Of a stretch of 64,000 bases of DNA, positions 33,381-42,989 are shown piece by piece. The first letter of the stretch is position 1, and each line of letters opens with the position of its first letter. The position numbers were made by a program, and so were the translations under genes. The notes beneath the pieces are model-generated. The model ran no database searches. It was given only the letters and a program-made list of their open reading frames with translations, and was not told where the DNA came from. The DNA comes from Firmicutes bacterium ADurb.Bin193 (GTDB lineage Bacteria; Bacillota; Clostridia; Monoglobales; Firm-18), in NCBI GenBank assembly GCA_002070105.1, contig MWCQ01000003.1, positions 79,101-143,100 of the forward strand. The letters are read 5' to 3'.

Positions 33381-33407
33381 GTGACCATCCTTTCTGTTTT
33401 ATCGCAA

Positions 33408-34685
<1,278 letters not shown>

Positions 34686-34693
34686 TTAACTTC

Positions 34694-34767
34694 CTCCTAA
34701 CATCAGACCTGTAAGGTCCGATATGTAAATTCAAGAGGGCCACTACCCCGCCGTTTTTCAGGCGGGG
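34694..34767 (-). other. Two hairpins in the purA leader
   Basis: CGGACCTTACAGGTCTG (minus strand, about 34702-34718) and CCCCGCC/GGCGGGG (about 34746-34767) lie between the upstream gene and purA. The second resembles a terminator but has no T run after it on the minus strand. No known riboswitch pattern is recognised; it may be the end of the upstream transcript or an attenuator. Confidence 0.45.
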
Positions 34768-34806
34768 TTAGGCACTTTTTTTGATTGGTATGGATTGTGC
34801 TTTGTC

Positions 34807-35010
34807 TTATTGTTTCCCCTCTAAATACTCGTTTATTTTGTCTACAAGCTCGTCGGGGTCCGCACCGTGAACCTCACAAGCCTGTTCAATGGATTCTCCG
34901 CTTGCGGAGGGACAGCCGATGCAGTGCATTCCGATATCCATGAAAAACCGTGCCGTTCCCATGTCCATTCTTAAAACATCCATAATAATCGTATCCTTGG
35001 TTACCTTCAT
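34807..35010 (-). CDS. DUF1858 domain protein
   Basis: 67 residues: MKVTKDTIIMDVLRMDMGTA, the conserved MHCIGCPSASGE with a Cys-x-x-Cys pair, then EVHGADPDELVDKIN. This small helical domain is linked to redox or metal/hydride chemistry in anaerobes, often fused to hybrid-cluster-like proteins, but its function is not established. GGAGAG precedes the ATG. It lies 48 nt downstream of the fumarase subunit gene. Confidence 0.85.
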   Translation of the reverse strand: MKVTKDTIIMDVLRMDMGTARFFMDIGMHCIGCPSASGESIEQACEVHGADPDELVDKINEYLEGKQ

Positions 35011-35058
35011 CCTTCATCTCTCCTTCGCCGACTTGTTTCGGCAGATATTCAGATATAG

Positions 35059-35568
35059 TTATATGCTGTTGCCGTACGAATCTATAAGCACAACTGCGGG
35101 AAAATCAACAACCTCAAGCCTCATAACCGCCTCGGTGCCCAAATCGTCATAGGCTATGACCTCTGCCGATTTGACGCATTTTGAAATCAGCGCACCCGCG
35201 CCGCCTATCGCGCCGAAATACACCGCAGTATGCTCCTTCATAGCGTTTATAACCTCAGCGTTTCGCTCACCCTTGCCAATCATTGCGGTCATGCCCTTCG
35301 CAATAAGAACGGGAGCATAGGCATCCATACGCCCGCTAGTCGTCGGCCCGCACGGGCCGATAACCCGGCCTTCTCTTGCGGGAGCGGGACCGGTATAGTA
35401 GATTACCGCATTTTGTATGTCAAACGGAATTTCTCCGCTTTCCACCATTCTTTTGTGTGCGGCATCCCTTGCGGTATAGATTGTTCCGCTTATTAAAACA
35501 CTGTCACCCGCCCTCAAAGAGCGCGCCGCCGCCTTTGTAAGCGGTGCTTCAACCCTTATATTGTCCAT
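35059..35568 (-). CDS. Class I fumarate hydratase/tartrate dehydratase, beta subunit
   Basis: A 169-residue C-terminal (beta) component of the oxygen-sensitive [4Fe-4S] fumarase family, normally paired with an alpha subunit carrying the cluster. LRAGDSVLISGTIYTARDAAHKRM, GPCGPTTSGRMD and YFGAIGGAGAL are diagnostic. No alpha subunit gene is next to it; the neighbours are a HAD hydrolase upstream and DUF1858 downstream. The ribosome binding site is weak. The partner must be encoded elsewhere, or the substrate differs. Confidence 0.88.
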   Translation of the reverse strand: MDNIRVEAPLTKAAARSLRAGDSVLISGTIYTARDAAHKRMVESGEIPFDIQNAVIYYTGPAPAREGRVIGPCGPTTSGRMDAYAPVLIAKGMTAMIGKGERNAEVINAMKEHTAVYFGAIGGAGALISKCVKSAEVIAYDDLGTEAVMRLEVVDFPAVVLIDSYGNSI

Positions 35569-35585
35569 ATTTTAAGACCTTCATT

Positions 35586-36566
35586 CTATTTTATTAATTC
35601 GGAAATGTCATTTAAAATATGCGTTGCGCCCATTTGTTCAAAATAGCGCCTCGCCCTTTGACCCGAAATACCCGTCAAAACGGCAGCAAAGTCCATTCCG
35701 CCACCCTGCGCCGCAAGAATGTCTGCTCCCGCATCGCCAATCACAAGCGTCTTTTTTGCAAGAGCTTTGTCATAATCGCCGCCTATTATCCTGTAATTAT
35801 CATATTTTAGACCCGTCATACCCTTTATAAACATAAAGGGGTGTGGCTTTGTAAGCGTTTTGCCGGGCATGCTTTTTTCGGCATTTATAATCTCTGTGTA
35901 TGTGACAATCCGATTTTCGTCGAAATATTTTTCAATATCCCATTTTTTTAGAGGATAGTCGATTTCATACCGAACCCTTCCCGTTCCTATACCCAAAGAA
36001 AGCCCCGCTTCGCAAAGGGTTTTCAAAACCTTGGTAAGCGTTTTTAACGGTACAATAGGCTCTTCAAACCATATAAGCCCCTTTTTTGTTTTTTCCCCCG
36101 CAGGCTTTTGCCATGCTTTTTCGTAAAGCTCGCTTCCCAAATACCACTCCTGAAACACATCGACAATTCGCTGATACCCCTGCCCGCCGCGCTCACCGAA
36201 AGGACTGTTTTTGCCGAAATGCGCGTACATCTCAAGCGCACCCATTGAAAGATCGGAGATATAGTCGTAAACCGCCTTAAAATCGTCCTTTACACCGAGA
36301 ATTTTTGCCGCTGAAAGAATAACATACGCCGTGTCCCAGTTGGAGTTTACGCCCGCTTCTTTAAGGTATGTAACGGTTTTACCCCCGCAGGTCACTTTAT
36401 CGTAAATCGCTCGGGCCCCTGTTTTTGCAGGGTCCAAGTCAGGGTTCAAATACTCATAAACCGTAAGGGCGGCGGCATCCCAATACCGTTTTTCGCTTGT
36501 GATGACACCGTCCATATCAAATAGCAATATTTCATATTTTGAAAGAATATCCGAGAGTTTTTTCAT
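35586..36566 (-). CDS. HAD superfamily hydrolase
   Basis: A 326-residue phosphatase-like protein. Motif I is LLFDMDGVITSEKRYWD, motif II is LGIGTGRVRYE, and motifs III-IV lie in KPHPFMFIKGM and VIGDAGADILAAQ. The cap domain is unusually large. It lies 26 nt downstream of hisB and 17 nt upstream of the fumarase subunit gene. A role as the missing histidinol-phosphatase is conceivable from position but is not supported by any specific residue I can see. Confidence 0.8.
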   Translation of the reverse strand: MKKLSDILSKYEILLFDMDGVITSEKRYWDAAALTVYEYLNPDLDPAKTGARAIYDKVTCGGKTVTYLKEAGVNSNWDTAYVILSAAKILGVKDDFKAVYDYISDLSMGALEMYAHFGKNSPFGERGGQGYQRIVDVFQEWYLGSELYEKAWQKPAGEKTKKGLIWFEEPIVPLKTLTKVLKTLCEAGLSLGIGTGRVRYEIDYPLKKWDIEKYFDENRIVTYTEIINAEKSMPGKTLTKPHPFMFIKGMTGLKYDNYRIIGGDYDKALAKKTLVIGDAGADILAAQGGGMDFAAVLTGISGQRARRYFEQMGATHILNDISELIK

Positions 36567-36592
36567 TATAACAAGACTCCATCAGCGCCGTT

Positions 36593-37207
36593 TTATTCGA
36601 CAGTGTAATTAATCTTACCCGCAACGCCCGATGTCATATTCGCCCTTGCGGCGTCCTGTGCAACGGCGTTTCCGAGCGCAATCCCGACTGCCCTGTATGC
36701 CGCCTCCCAGATATGATGTCCGTTTTTGCCGCGCTCTATCGAAACATGGAGCGTGCAGTTTGCGCCCTGTGCAAAGCCGTCAAGAAAAGTGGACAAATCC
36801 TCACTGTTGGTTTTTTCGGTGGAGGCGGGTATTTTAACGGCGGTATCAAAAACGAGCAATGCACGGCTTTCGAAACTTATCGCCGCAAGCGCCCTCGCCT
36901 CATCGATTATGCCTACTCCGGAGCCATAGCCCGTCATACCCTTTTTACGTTTTTTTTCGATATACTGCAAAACCGCCCTTCCGACAGCCATTCCCGCATC
37001 CTCGCACACAACATGGGCAAGGTCGAATTTATCAAGCTTAATGTCAACGCCTATATTAAGGCCGCTGCGCCATACGATATGCTCTATCATGTGGGAAAGA
37101 AAGGGCATGGGCGTATTTATTGCGGTGCGATACTCCGCCTTAACGGGCGGACCTTCAAGCGTTATCGTAATTTTTGATTCAGTTGTTTCGCGCTTAACCG
37201 TAATCAT
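36593..37207 (-). CDS. hisB: Imidazoleglycerol-phosphate dehydratase
   Basis: A 204-residue Mn-dependent enzyme of histidine biosynthesis, dehydrating imidazole glycerol phosphate to imidazole acetol phosphate. PFLSHMIEHIVWRSG, DLAHVVCEDAGMAVGRAV, and NGHHIWEAAYRAVGIAL contain the repeated His/Glu metal ligands. It is somewhat divergent: the usual DHHTxED reads DLAHVVCED, with the first His replaced. AAGGAATGA precedes the ATG, 27 nt after hisD. Confidence 0.92.
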   Translation of the reverse strand: MITVKRETTESKITITLEGPPVKAEYRTAINTPMPFLSHMIEHIVWRSGLNIGVDIKLDKFDLAHVVCEDAGMAVGRAVLQYIEKKRKKGMTGYGSGVGIIDEARALAAISFESRALLVFDTAVKIPASTEKTNSEDLSTFLDGFAQGANCTLHVSIERGKNGHHIWEAAYRAVGIALGNAVAQDAARANMTSGVAGKINYTVE

Positions 37208-37233
37208 TAAATCATTCCTTTCTTTATCCCTGC

Positions 37234-38517
37234 CTACCTTTCCCTTACCGCAAGGGCGTGGGCATCAAACCCTTCCGATGCCGCAAAATTCCCCGCCTTT
37301 TCCCTTACAGCCTCAAAGCCCGCCTTTGTCGCATAGCCGATTGACGAACGCTTTAGAAAGTCAAACACCGACACGCTTGAGTATGTTTTCGCAAAACCTC
37401 CCGTGGGAAGAATTGCGTTGGGGCCCAAAAGGTAGTTGCAAAGAGTTACGGGTGTATAGTCGCCCAAAAGTATCTCGCCCGCATTTTTAATCATGGGAAG
37501 TATATCAAAGGGCTTTTCCGTCATAACCTCCATGTGCTCCGGCGCATACTCGTTTACGAAGGCAATGGATTCCTCCAGACTTTCGGTAAGTATCACGCCG
37601 CCGTAGGTATCAAGATTTGTGCTTATAAAGCTTCTGCGCTTTTCCGACAGCTTTTCAAGCTGAGAGTTTACGATTGGTATAACCTTATCGACAAGCTCCC
37701 GTGAATGTGTAACAAGTAGTGAGGCACTGTCGGGCCCGTGCTCTGCCTCTATCATCCAGTCAAGCGCAACCTTATGGGGGTCCGCCTTTTCGTCGCAGAG
37801 TATTATTGCCTCGGACGGCCCTGCGGGAAGACCCGTGTCTATGTAATTGGCAAGCACGCGTTTAGCCGCCGTTACATAGGCATTGCCCGGCCCTATGATT
37901 TTATGCGATTTCGGAATCGTCTCCGTTCCGAACGCCGCCGCCGCAACCGCCTGTATTCCGCCCGCCTTGTATATTTCGGTTATCCCCGCTGTCTTTGCCG
38001 CCGCCAAAATGGCATCATCCACATCGCCGTTTTCGTTGGGCGGAGTGGTAACCCTTATATTTTTCACTCCCGCAACCTTTGCGGGTATCCCAAGCATCAG
38101 CAAAACGGAAGGAAAGCTCCCCTTTCCTCTCGGCACATAAAGGCATACATCAACAATGGGCGTAGTCTTTTCGCCCACCATAAGACCCTTGTCCACCTCG
38201 GTAAACCACATATCTTCGGGAAGTTGCTTTTCATGGAACCTTTTTATATTCCCCGCCGCGTATAGAATAGCCTCTTTTAGCGTCGGGTCAACGCGGTTTG
38301 CGCCGGTTTCAATTTCCTCCGGCGTTACCTTAAGGCTTTTCAGTTTTACTCCGTCAAATTTTTCGGTATAAGAAAAAACCGCGCTGTCACCGTTTTTTCG
38401 GACATCGTCCGCAACCGACCGCGCTGTATCCATGTATTCGGTAATGTCAAGCTCCGCCCTTTTCAGGACTAAATCCTTTTCAGCCTTATCCGTCTGGTTC
38501 CATCTGCGAATTTTCAT
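37234..38517 (-). CDS. hisD: Histidinol dehydrogenase
   Basis: A 427-residue Zn/NAD enzyme converting L-histidinol to L-histidine. VCLYVPRGKGSFPSVLLM, IYKAGGIQAVAAAAFGTETI, GPGNAYVTAAKRVL, DLP-like LPAGPSEAII and EHMEVMTEKP with GEILLGDYTPV are diagnostic. It is the first gene of a hisD-hisB-HAD run; no hisG or other his gene is present nearby. A promoter lies at 38569-38597, with two DnaA boxes further upstream. Confidence 0.96.
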   Translation of the reverse strand: MKIRRWNQTDKAEKDLVLKRAELDITEYMDTARSVADDVRKNGDSAVFSYTEKFDGVKLKSLKVTPEEIETGANRVDPTLKEAILYAAGNIKRFHEKQLPEDMWFTEVDKGLMVGEKTTPIVDVCLYVPRGKGSFPSVLLMLGIPAKVAGVKNIRVTTPPNENGDVDDAILAAAKTAGITEIYKAGGIQAVAAAAFGTETIPKSHKIIGPGNAYVTAAKRVLANYIDTGLPAGPSEAIILCDEKADPHKVALDWMIEAEHGPDSASLLVTHSRELVDKVIPIVNSQLEKLSEKRRSFISTNLDTYGGVILTESLEESIAFVNEYAPEHMEVMTEKPFDILPMIKNAGEILLGDYTPVTLCNYLLGPNAILPTGGFAKTYSSVSVFDFLKRSSIGYATKAGFEAVREKAGNFAASEGFDAHALAVRER

Positions 38518-38568
38518 GGCAGTAAACTATCCCCTCACACAAAAACAAAATCTATAATATCTTAATAT

Positions 38569-38597
38569 ATTATAGACTATTTTTATATATAAATCAA
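38569..38597 (-). promoter_or_regulatory. Promoter of hisD
   Basis: TTGATT (38597-38592), a 17-nt spacer and TATAAT (38574-38569) on the minus strand, about 50 nt before the hisD start. Confidence 0.65.
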
Positions 38598-38641
38598 TAT
38601 AAAATTTCACTATAAATGCCAAACGGGAAACATAATATACC

Positions 38642-38671
38642 TGTGGATAAAGTGCAAAACTCTGTGGATAA
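38642..38671 (-). promoter_or_regulatory. Pair of perfect DnaA boxes
   Basis: TTATCCACA occurs twice on the minus strand, at 38650-38642 and 38671-38663, in the same orientation and 21 bp apart (two helical turns). The surrounding gap 38518-38780 is AT-rich. No dnaA or dnaN lies nearby, so this is not the chromosomal origin; it may be a DnaA-titrating or regulatory site. Confidence 0.6.
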
Positions 38672-38780
38672 CAATAAAATAAGGCTTTTTTTTGTTAATA
38701 ACTTGTTAAATCTCGGATTATTTGCACATTTTATGTAAACTCTTTGTAATATTTCTGCCTGTCACACTAAAAAGCGGAAT

Positions 38781-39038
38781 TTAAACAATATACTGTAAAA
38801 ACAAAAGCAGCGCAAGCCCCGGAAGCCCTAAAACCCCCACCGTAACCGAGGTCGCAAGGTTTACGCCAATGTAAAGCCCGAAAAGACCTCCGATAAGGTT
38901 AAACGCTATAAGCCCTATACAGCCCAAAACGGAGTTTATAATAAGCTTAAACATCCACTTAATCGGCCGTGCAAGCAAAAACAGCGCAATAACAAGAAGC
39001 ATTGCCCCCACAGCGTACGCAAATATATATTGTCCCAT
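38781..39038 (-). CDS. bofA: Pro-sigma-K processing inhibitor BofA family protein
   Basis: 85 residues from the ATG at 39038 (GGGGTGA 5 nt upstream), with three hydrophobic segments: FAYAVGAMLLVIALFLLARP, LIINSVLGCIGLIAFNLIGG and a glycine-rich C-terminal helix GVLGLPGLALLLFL. In Bacillus, BofA holds the SpoIVFB protease inactive in the forespore outer membrane. Many Clostridia retain it. It lies 100 nt downstream of spoVAC in the same direction, extending a sporulation group. Confidence 0.85.
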   Translation of the reverse strand: MGQYIFAYAVGAMLLVIALFLLARPIKWMFKLIINSVLGCIGLIAFNLIGGLFGLYIGVNLATSVTVGVLGLPGLALLLFLQYIV

Positions 39039-39140
39039 AAAAATCACCCCGTATATTATATTACGGGGCAAGCTTTTATATTACATAAGCATAATACTTA
39101 ACAAAACAATATGATACTACGGATTTTCGTCGTGCCTTTG

Positions 39141-39584
39141 TTATCCGAAAAAGTAGTAGAAAAGCCCTACGGCGATTGATGCGATTGTACCGAATACGAT
39201 TACGGGGCCTGCGATTATAAACATTTTAGCTCCTATTCCCATGACATGTCCTTCTGTTTTAAACTCTATTGCGGGCGAAACAACGGCATTCGCAAAGCCG
39301 GTTATCGGAACTATCGTCCCCGCTCCGCCGTATTTTGCAAGCTTTTCGTAAAGACCAAGACCCGTGAAAAACGCACCGAGCCCAACCATTACAATCGGAA
39401 GAGCAGACTTTATGATTTCCTCGGAAACACCCCTATAACGCATATAGTCGGCTATACCCTCCGCAATCATACATATAAGCCCGCCAATTACAAACGCAAG
39501 AGCCGTGTCCCTTATTGTGTTTGATTTCGGAGATTTCTTTTCGATGTAATCGGTGTATTCCTGATTTGTATAGTCTTTTTTCAT
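39141..39584 (-). CDS. spoVAC: Stage V sporulation protein AC
   Basis: A 147-residue membrane protein with hydrophobic segments near 30-48, 62-80, 92-105 and 122-146. GGAGTIVPITGFANAVVSPAIEFKTEGHVMG is the SpoVAC signature. SpoVAC is a mechanosensitive channel component for movement of Ca-dipicolinate in the forespore membrane. It follows sigF by 80 nt, as in other Clostridia, and would be read by the forespore sigma factor. spoVAD and spoVAE are not next to it here. Confidence 0.9.
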   Translation of the reverse strand: MKKDYTNQEYTDYIEKKSPKSNTIRDTALAFVIGGLICMIAEGIADYMRYRGVSEEIIKSALPIVMVGLGAFFTGLGLYEKLAKYGGAGTIVPITGFANAVVSPAIEFKTEGHVMGIGAKMFIIAGPVIVFGTIASIAVGLFYYFFG

Positions 39585-39664
39585 AAATACTCTCCCTTTT
39601 ATCTTGGCAAAATTAGATTCTGACTAAATTTCAAAGATATTATATTCAAATTGCGAATTTATAT

Positions 39665-40384
39665 TCAATTTGACACGCTTATTTTTTTTCGCATTTCCAG
39701 CAAAACCCTTTTTTCTATTCTTGAAACCTGAACCTGTGAGATTCCCAGCATTGCGGCGACCTGCATCTGAGTTTTTTGCCTGAAATACCTTAATATTATT
39801 ATCTGGCGTTCTCGCGGCTTAAGTTCCGACAGCGCCTCTTTAAGCGCAAGGCGGTCGGTTATCTCCGCTTCCGCATCGATTTCGCCGTCAATTTTTTCGA
39901 TAAGCTCTCTGTCGTCGCCGCTTTGAACACCGCTGAGCGACTCCGGCGCACACGACGAATCCAAAGCCATAATAAGCTCGGTTTTATCCACTCCCAGAGT
40001 GTCTGCTATTTCATAAACCGAAGGCTCCCTGCCATGAGTTTTTATAAAATTTTCCCGCACAGCCTTTGCTTTTGCCGCAAGTTCCTTGAGGCTTCGGCTT
40101 ACCTTAATTATGCCGTCATCTCTGATAAACCGTTTTATCTCCCCCATTATCATCGGGACGGCATAGGTTGAAAACCTTACATTAAAGGAACGGTCGAATT
40201 TTTGAATCGCCTTTATAAGCCCTATACAGCCAATCTGAAACAAATCCTCCGCTTCGTGTCCCCTGCCCAAAAATCTTTTAACAATGCTCCATACAAGCCC
40301 CGTATTTTCCTCAACGACTATGGCCTGCGCCTCTTTGTTTCCTTTTTTTGCCAGCTCTATGTTAAAAAAAATATCCGTCTCCAT
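39665..40384 (-). CDS. sigF: Forespore sigma factor SigF
   Basis: A 239-residue sigma-70 family factor. Region 2 shows HEAEDLFQIGCIGLIKAIQKFD and FSTYAVPMIMGEIKRFIRDDG. Region 3 shows GREPSVYEIADTLGV. Region 4 ends with MQVAAMLGISQVQVSRIEKRVL. It is held inactive by SpoIIAB and released by SpoIIAA in the forespore. It is the third gene of the spoIIA operon, 41 nt after spoIIAB. Confidence 0.96.
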   Translation of the reverse strand: METDIFFNIELAKKGNKEAQAIVVEENTGLVWSIVKRFLGRGHEAEDLFQIGCIGLIKAIQKFDRSFNVRFSTYAVPMIMGEIKRFIRDDGIIKVSRSLKELAAKAKAVRENFIKTHGREPSVYEIADTLGVDKTELIMALDSSCAPESLSGVQSGDDRELIEKIDGEIDAEAEITDRLALKEALSELKPRERQIIILRYFRQKTQMQVAAMLGISQVQVSRIEKRVLLEMRKKISVSN

Positions 40385-40425
40385 TTTAATGCTTTCCTTT
40401 CTTTAATGGTAAAAGCATATTTTGC

Positions 40426-40857
40426 TTACTCCTTGGGGGATATTCTTTTTTTCATTGTAACCGTAGTTCCGACGCCGAGTGCGGAGGTTACGGATACTTC
40501 GTCCATAAAAGTTTCCATAACCGTAAAGCCCATTCCGCTTCGTTCAAGCTCCGGACGGGAGGTGTAAAGCGGTTGGCGCGCCTTTTCTACATCGGCAATG
40601 CCGTGGCCGCTGTCGTTTACGGTGATTTCTATGGTGTTGTCAAGTATTTTACATTCAACCGTTATGTACCCTTTAAGATTTTCATAGCCGTGTACGATTG
40701 CGTTTGTAACCGCCTCCGACACCGCCGTTTTAATATCCGACATTTCCTCAACGGTTAGGTCAAGCTGGGCGGCAAAAGCGGCAACCGCCACTCTTGCAAA
40801 GCCCTCATTCGATGACTTGTTGGGAAAAATAATTTTCATCTCGTTTGAATACTGCAT
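40426..40857 (-). CDS. spoIIAB: Anti-sigma-F factor / serine kinase SpoIIAB
   Basis: A 143-residue GHKL-type protein kinase. The N box is [15 protein letters not shown], the G1 box is [10 protein letters not shown], and the G2 region is [15 protein letters not shown]. It binds SigF and phosphorylates SpoIIAA. Its ATG overlaps the spoIIAA stop by one base, so the two are translationally coupled. Confidence 0.96.
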   Translation of the reverse strand: MQYSNEMKIIFPNKSSNEGFARVAVAAFAAQLDLTVEEMSDIKTAVSEAVTNAIVHGYENLKGYITVECKILDNTIEITVNDSGHGIADVEKARQPLYTSRPELERSGMGFTVMETFMDEVSVTSALGVGTTVTMKKRISPKE

Positions 40858-41192
40858 CAGCTCACTCCCCCTACCGCTTCTTTTTCACTATTGTAAATCG
40901 AAATAATCTTTTTTATTCCCGACATTGACAAAAGCTTGTCCAGCCTGGGCGATATTCCAAAGACTCCCACGCTTCCGCCGAGGGTCTGCATAAGCTTGTA
41001 ACGACCCATAAGCGTGCCTATGCCTGAGCTGTCCATAAAGCCCACACCCGTAAAATCAAAAATAATCTTTCTGACATCACCGACCATAACCGCGCCGTCC
41101 ACAGCCTCGCGTATCTTTGTCGCATAGTGATGGTCAAGCTCTCCGTCAAGTCGGACAATTAAAATCCCGCCCGTTTTTTCCAGTTTCATCAT
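40857..41192 (-). CDS. spoIIAA: Anti-anti-sigma factor SpoIIAA
   Basis: A 111-residue STAS-domain protein. The phosphorylated serine lies in [14 protein letters not shown] (Ser56 of this start, or Ser55 from the second ATG). Unphosphorylated SpoIIAA takes SpoIIAB away from SigF. GAGAGGTGG precedes the paired ATGs. A TATAAT hexamer about 15-20 nt upstream lies at the end of the ABC ATPase gene, so the operon promoter, which would be sigma-H/Spo0A-type in relatives, must overlap that gene. Confidence 0.95.
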   Translation of the reverse strand: MMKLEKTGGILIVRLDGELDHHYATKIREAVDGAVMVGDVRKIIFDFTGVGFMDSSGIGTLMGRYKLMQTLGGSVGVFGISPRLDKLLSMSGIKKIISIYNSEKEAVGGVS

Positions 41193-41209
41193 ACCACCTC
41201 TCGCGGATA

Positions 41210-41977
41210 TTATACCCCACGAGAATTAAAATAATTGTCGTTTTTTAGTATGTCCAATATTTTTCTTTTGTATTCAACAAATCGCTCGTCCGTAATAAAT
41301 GATGTATCCCTCGGCTTTTTTACATCTATTTTTATCTCGCTTGTAATCCGTCCCGGATTCCCCGTCATTATATAAACCCTGTCGGACAGAAAAACAGCTT
41401 CGTCTATGTCGTGCGTTATAAAGAGCGCAGAAAGCCCAAGCTCGTCCGAAACATCAAGGTACCAGCTTTGCATCTTTGCCCTTGTTATCGCATCGAGCGC
41501 AGAAAAAGGCTCGTCCAGCAAAATAACCTCTTTTTCAAAAAGATAGGTGCGCAAAAGCGCCGCCCTCTGCCTCATTCCTCCCGAAAGGCGGTTCGGGTAT
41601 GTGCTTTCATACCCGCTTATTCCGAAGCGGGCGGCATATTTTTGCGCTTTTTCCCGCGCCGATTTTTTCGGCTCGCCCCGTATTACAAGGGGGAGGGCAA
41701 CATTGTCTATGACCGTTTTGAAGGGAAGAAGAAGGTCCTTTTGCTGCATATAGCTAACCTCGCCCGCCCGCGCGGTTATATCCCTGCCGTTTAGCATAAC
41801 CCTTCCGCCGTCGGGCGCCAAAGTACCCGACAGGACATTAAAAAGCGTGCTTTTACCCACACCGCTTGCGCCTACAAGGCAGACAAGCTCTCTTTTTTTA
41901 AGATAAAGCGATACATCTTCGATAACCGGCTTGCCGAAATAGTTTACGGTTATACTCTCTGCGGTCAGTATGCTCAA
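41210..41977 (-). CDS. ABC transporter ATP-binding protein (thiamine precursor uptake)
   Basis: About 256 residues from a TTG at 41977 that follows GGGGGAG by 6 nt; an ATG at 42007 directly after the upstream stop has only a weak site. Walker A is VGASGVGKSTLF, the signature is NRLSGGMRQRAALLR, Walker B is EVILLDEPFSALD, and the switch His is in LFITHDIDEA. It belongs to the NitT/TauT/ThiZ group. It is the last gene of the TPP-controlled operon, in which it energises the permease at 42990-43751. Confidence 0.9.
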   Translation of the reverse strand: MSILTAESITVNYFGKPVIEDVSLYLKKRELVCLVGASGVGKSTLFNVLSGTLAPDGGRVMLNGRDITARAGEVSYMQQKDLLLPFKTVIDNVALPLVIRGEPKKSAREKAQKYAARFGISGYESTYPNRLSGGMRQRAALLRTYLFEKEVILLDEPFSALDAITRAKMQSWYLDVSDELGLSALFITHDIDEAVFLSDRVYIMTGNPGRITSEIKIDVKKPRDTSFITDERFVEYKRKILDILKNDNYFNSRGV

Positions 41978-42007
41978 GTATAACTCCCCCTTTTTGCATA
42001 TAGCCAT

Positions 42008-42988
42008 TTATTTTAAATACTCATTTGTAAAGCCTGCTGTTCCGAGTAATTTTTTAGTAAGCCCCCGCTCAAAAAGCCAGGTGTAAAAGCCGCTCCATCT
42101 TTCGGGGTCTATAACGCCCCATTTTTCAGCCTCGGCAATATACTCGCCGCTTAAAAACTCCTGACTTTTAATTGCGATCTCCAAATCCGTTTCAGGTGCG
42201 TTTCTGACAAGACACTCTGCCGCCTCCTTGGGATTCGCAACCGCGTATTCATACCCCTTTGCCGTGGCGGCAAGGAATTTTTTAGCCGTTTCACCGTTGT
42301 TTTTTAGAAAATCGTTACCCGAAATCAGTATGGGTGTGTAAAAATCAAGCACGGGATTTATGCTTCTGAAATCAAAGTAGTTTGTGTCAAGCCCCTTAAC
42401 CTCTGCCGCAACGCCGTCCCAGCCGTAGTATATCCACACCGCATCGACATTTGTCTGCAAAGCCGTAATGACATCCGTAACGGTGGAAGGAATCATTTTA
42501 ACCTTGTCAAAGCTTCCGCCGTCGCTTTCAATCACGCTTTTCAGTATTGCCTTTTCAACGGGCATATCCCATGTCGCATATTTTTTCCCCTCAAGCCCCT
42601 TCGGACTTGTTATCCCCTTATCCTTAAGAGAGATAATTCCGGAAGTGTTGTGCTGCAGAATTGCCGCGACCGCCGTTACGGGCATGGGCTCGTCCGCATC
42701 AAGCGCAAAGGCAATTTCCTCCTGAAAGCTTACGCCGAAATCCGCCTTTCCGCCCGCAACTAAAGCTACCGCGCCGTCCTCGGGAGGCTGGATAATTTCA
42801 ACATCAAGCCCCACCTCCGCATAATAGCCCAAATCCTTTGCAAGATACATTCCCGTGTGGTTGGTGTTGGGAATCCAGTCCAAAACAACCGTAACCTTTT
42901 TAAGCTCCGGATTTTCGGGGGGCTTGACAACAAAACAGCCCGAAAGTGCAAAACAAAGTGTCACAAACAGCAATAAAAATCTTTTCAT
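42008..42988 (-). CDS. NMT1/THI5-like substrate-binding lipoprotein
   Basis: A 326-residue extracytoplasmic binding protein. A type II signal peptide with lipobox LSGC is followed by VTVVLDWIPNTNHTGMYLAKDLGYY, the signature of the THI5/ThiY group that binds the thiamine pyrimidine precursor (HMP or formylaminopyrimidine). KADFGVSFQEE and VWIYYGWDG are further conserved sites. It lies one base from the permease gene and behind the TPP riboswitch, which supports the thiamine assignment. Confidence 0.9.
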   Translation of the reverse strand: MKRFLLLFVTLCFALSGCFVVKPPENPELKKVTVVLDWIPNTNHTGMYLAKDLGYYAEVGLDVEIIQPPEDGAVALVAGGKADFGVSFQEEIAFALDADEPMPVTAVAAILQHNTSGIISLKDKGITSPKGLEGKKYATWDMPVEKAILKSVIESDGGSFDKVKMIPSTVTDVITALQTNVDAVWIYYGWDGVAAEVKGLDTNYFDFRSINPVLDFYTPILISGNDFLKNNGETAKKFLAATAKGYEYAVANPKEAAECLVRNAPETDLEIAIKSQEFLSGEYIAEAEKWGVIDPERWSGFYTWLFERGLTKKLLGTAGFTNEYLK

Positions 42989-42989
42989 T

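Noticed and set aside
38518..38780. Chromosomal replication origin
   Set aside because: Two DnaA boxes and AT-rich DNA are present, but the dnaA/dnaN/rpmH neighbourhood and a larger box cluster are missing.
41220..41250. Spo0A box before spoIIAA
   Set aside because: A TTGTCGTTTTT stretch partly resembles the 0A box, but matches only five of seven core bases and lies in the coding end of the ABC ATPase gene.
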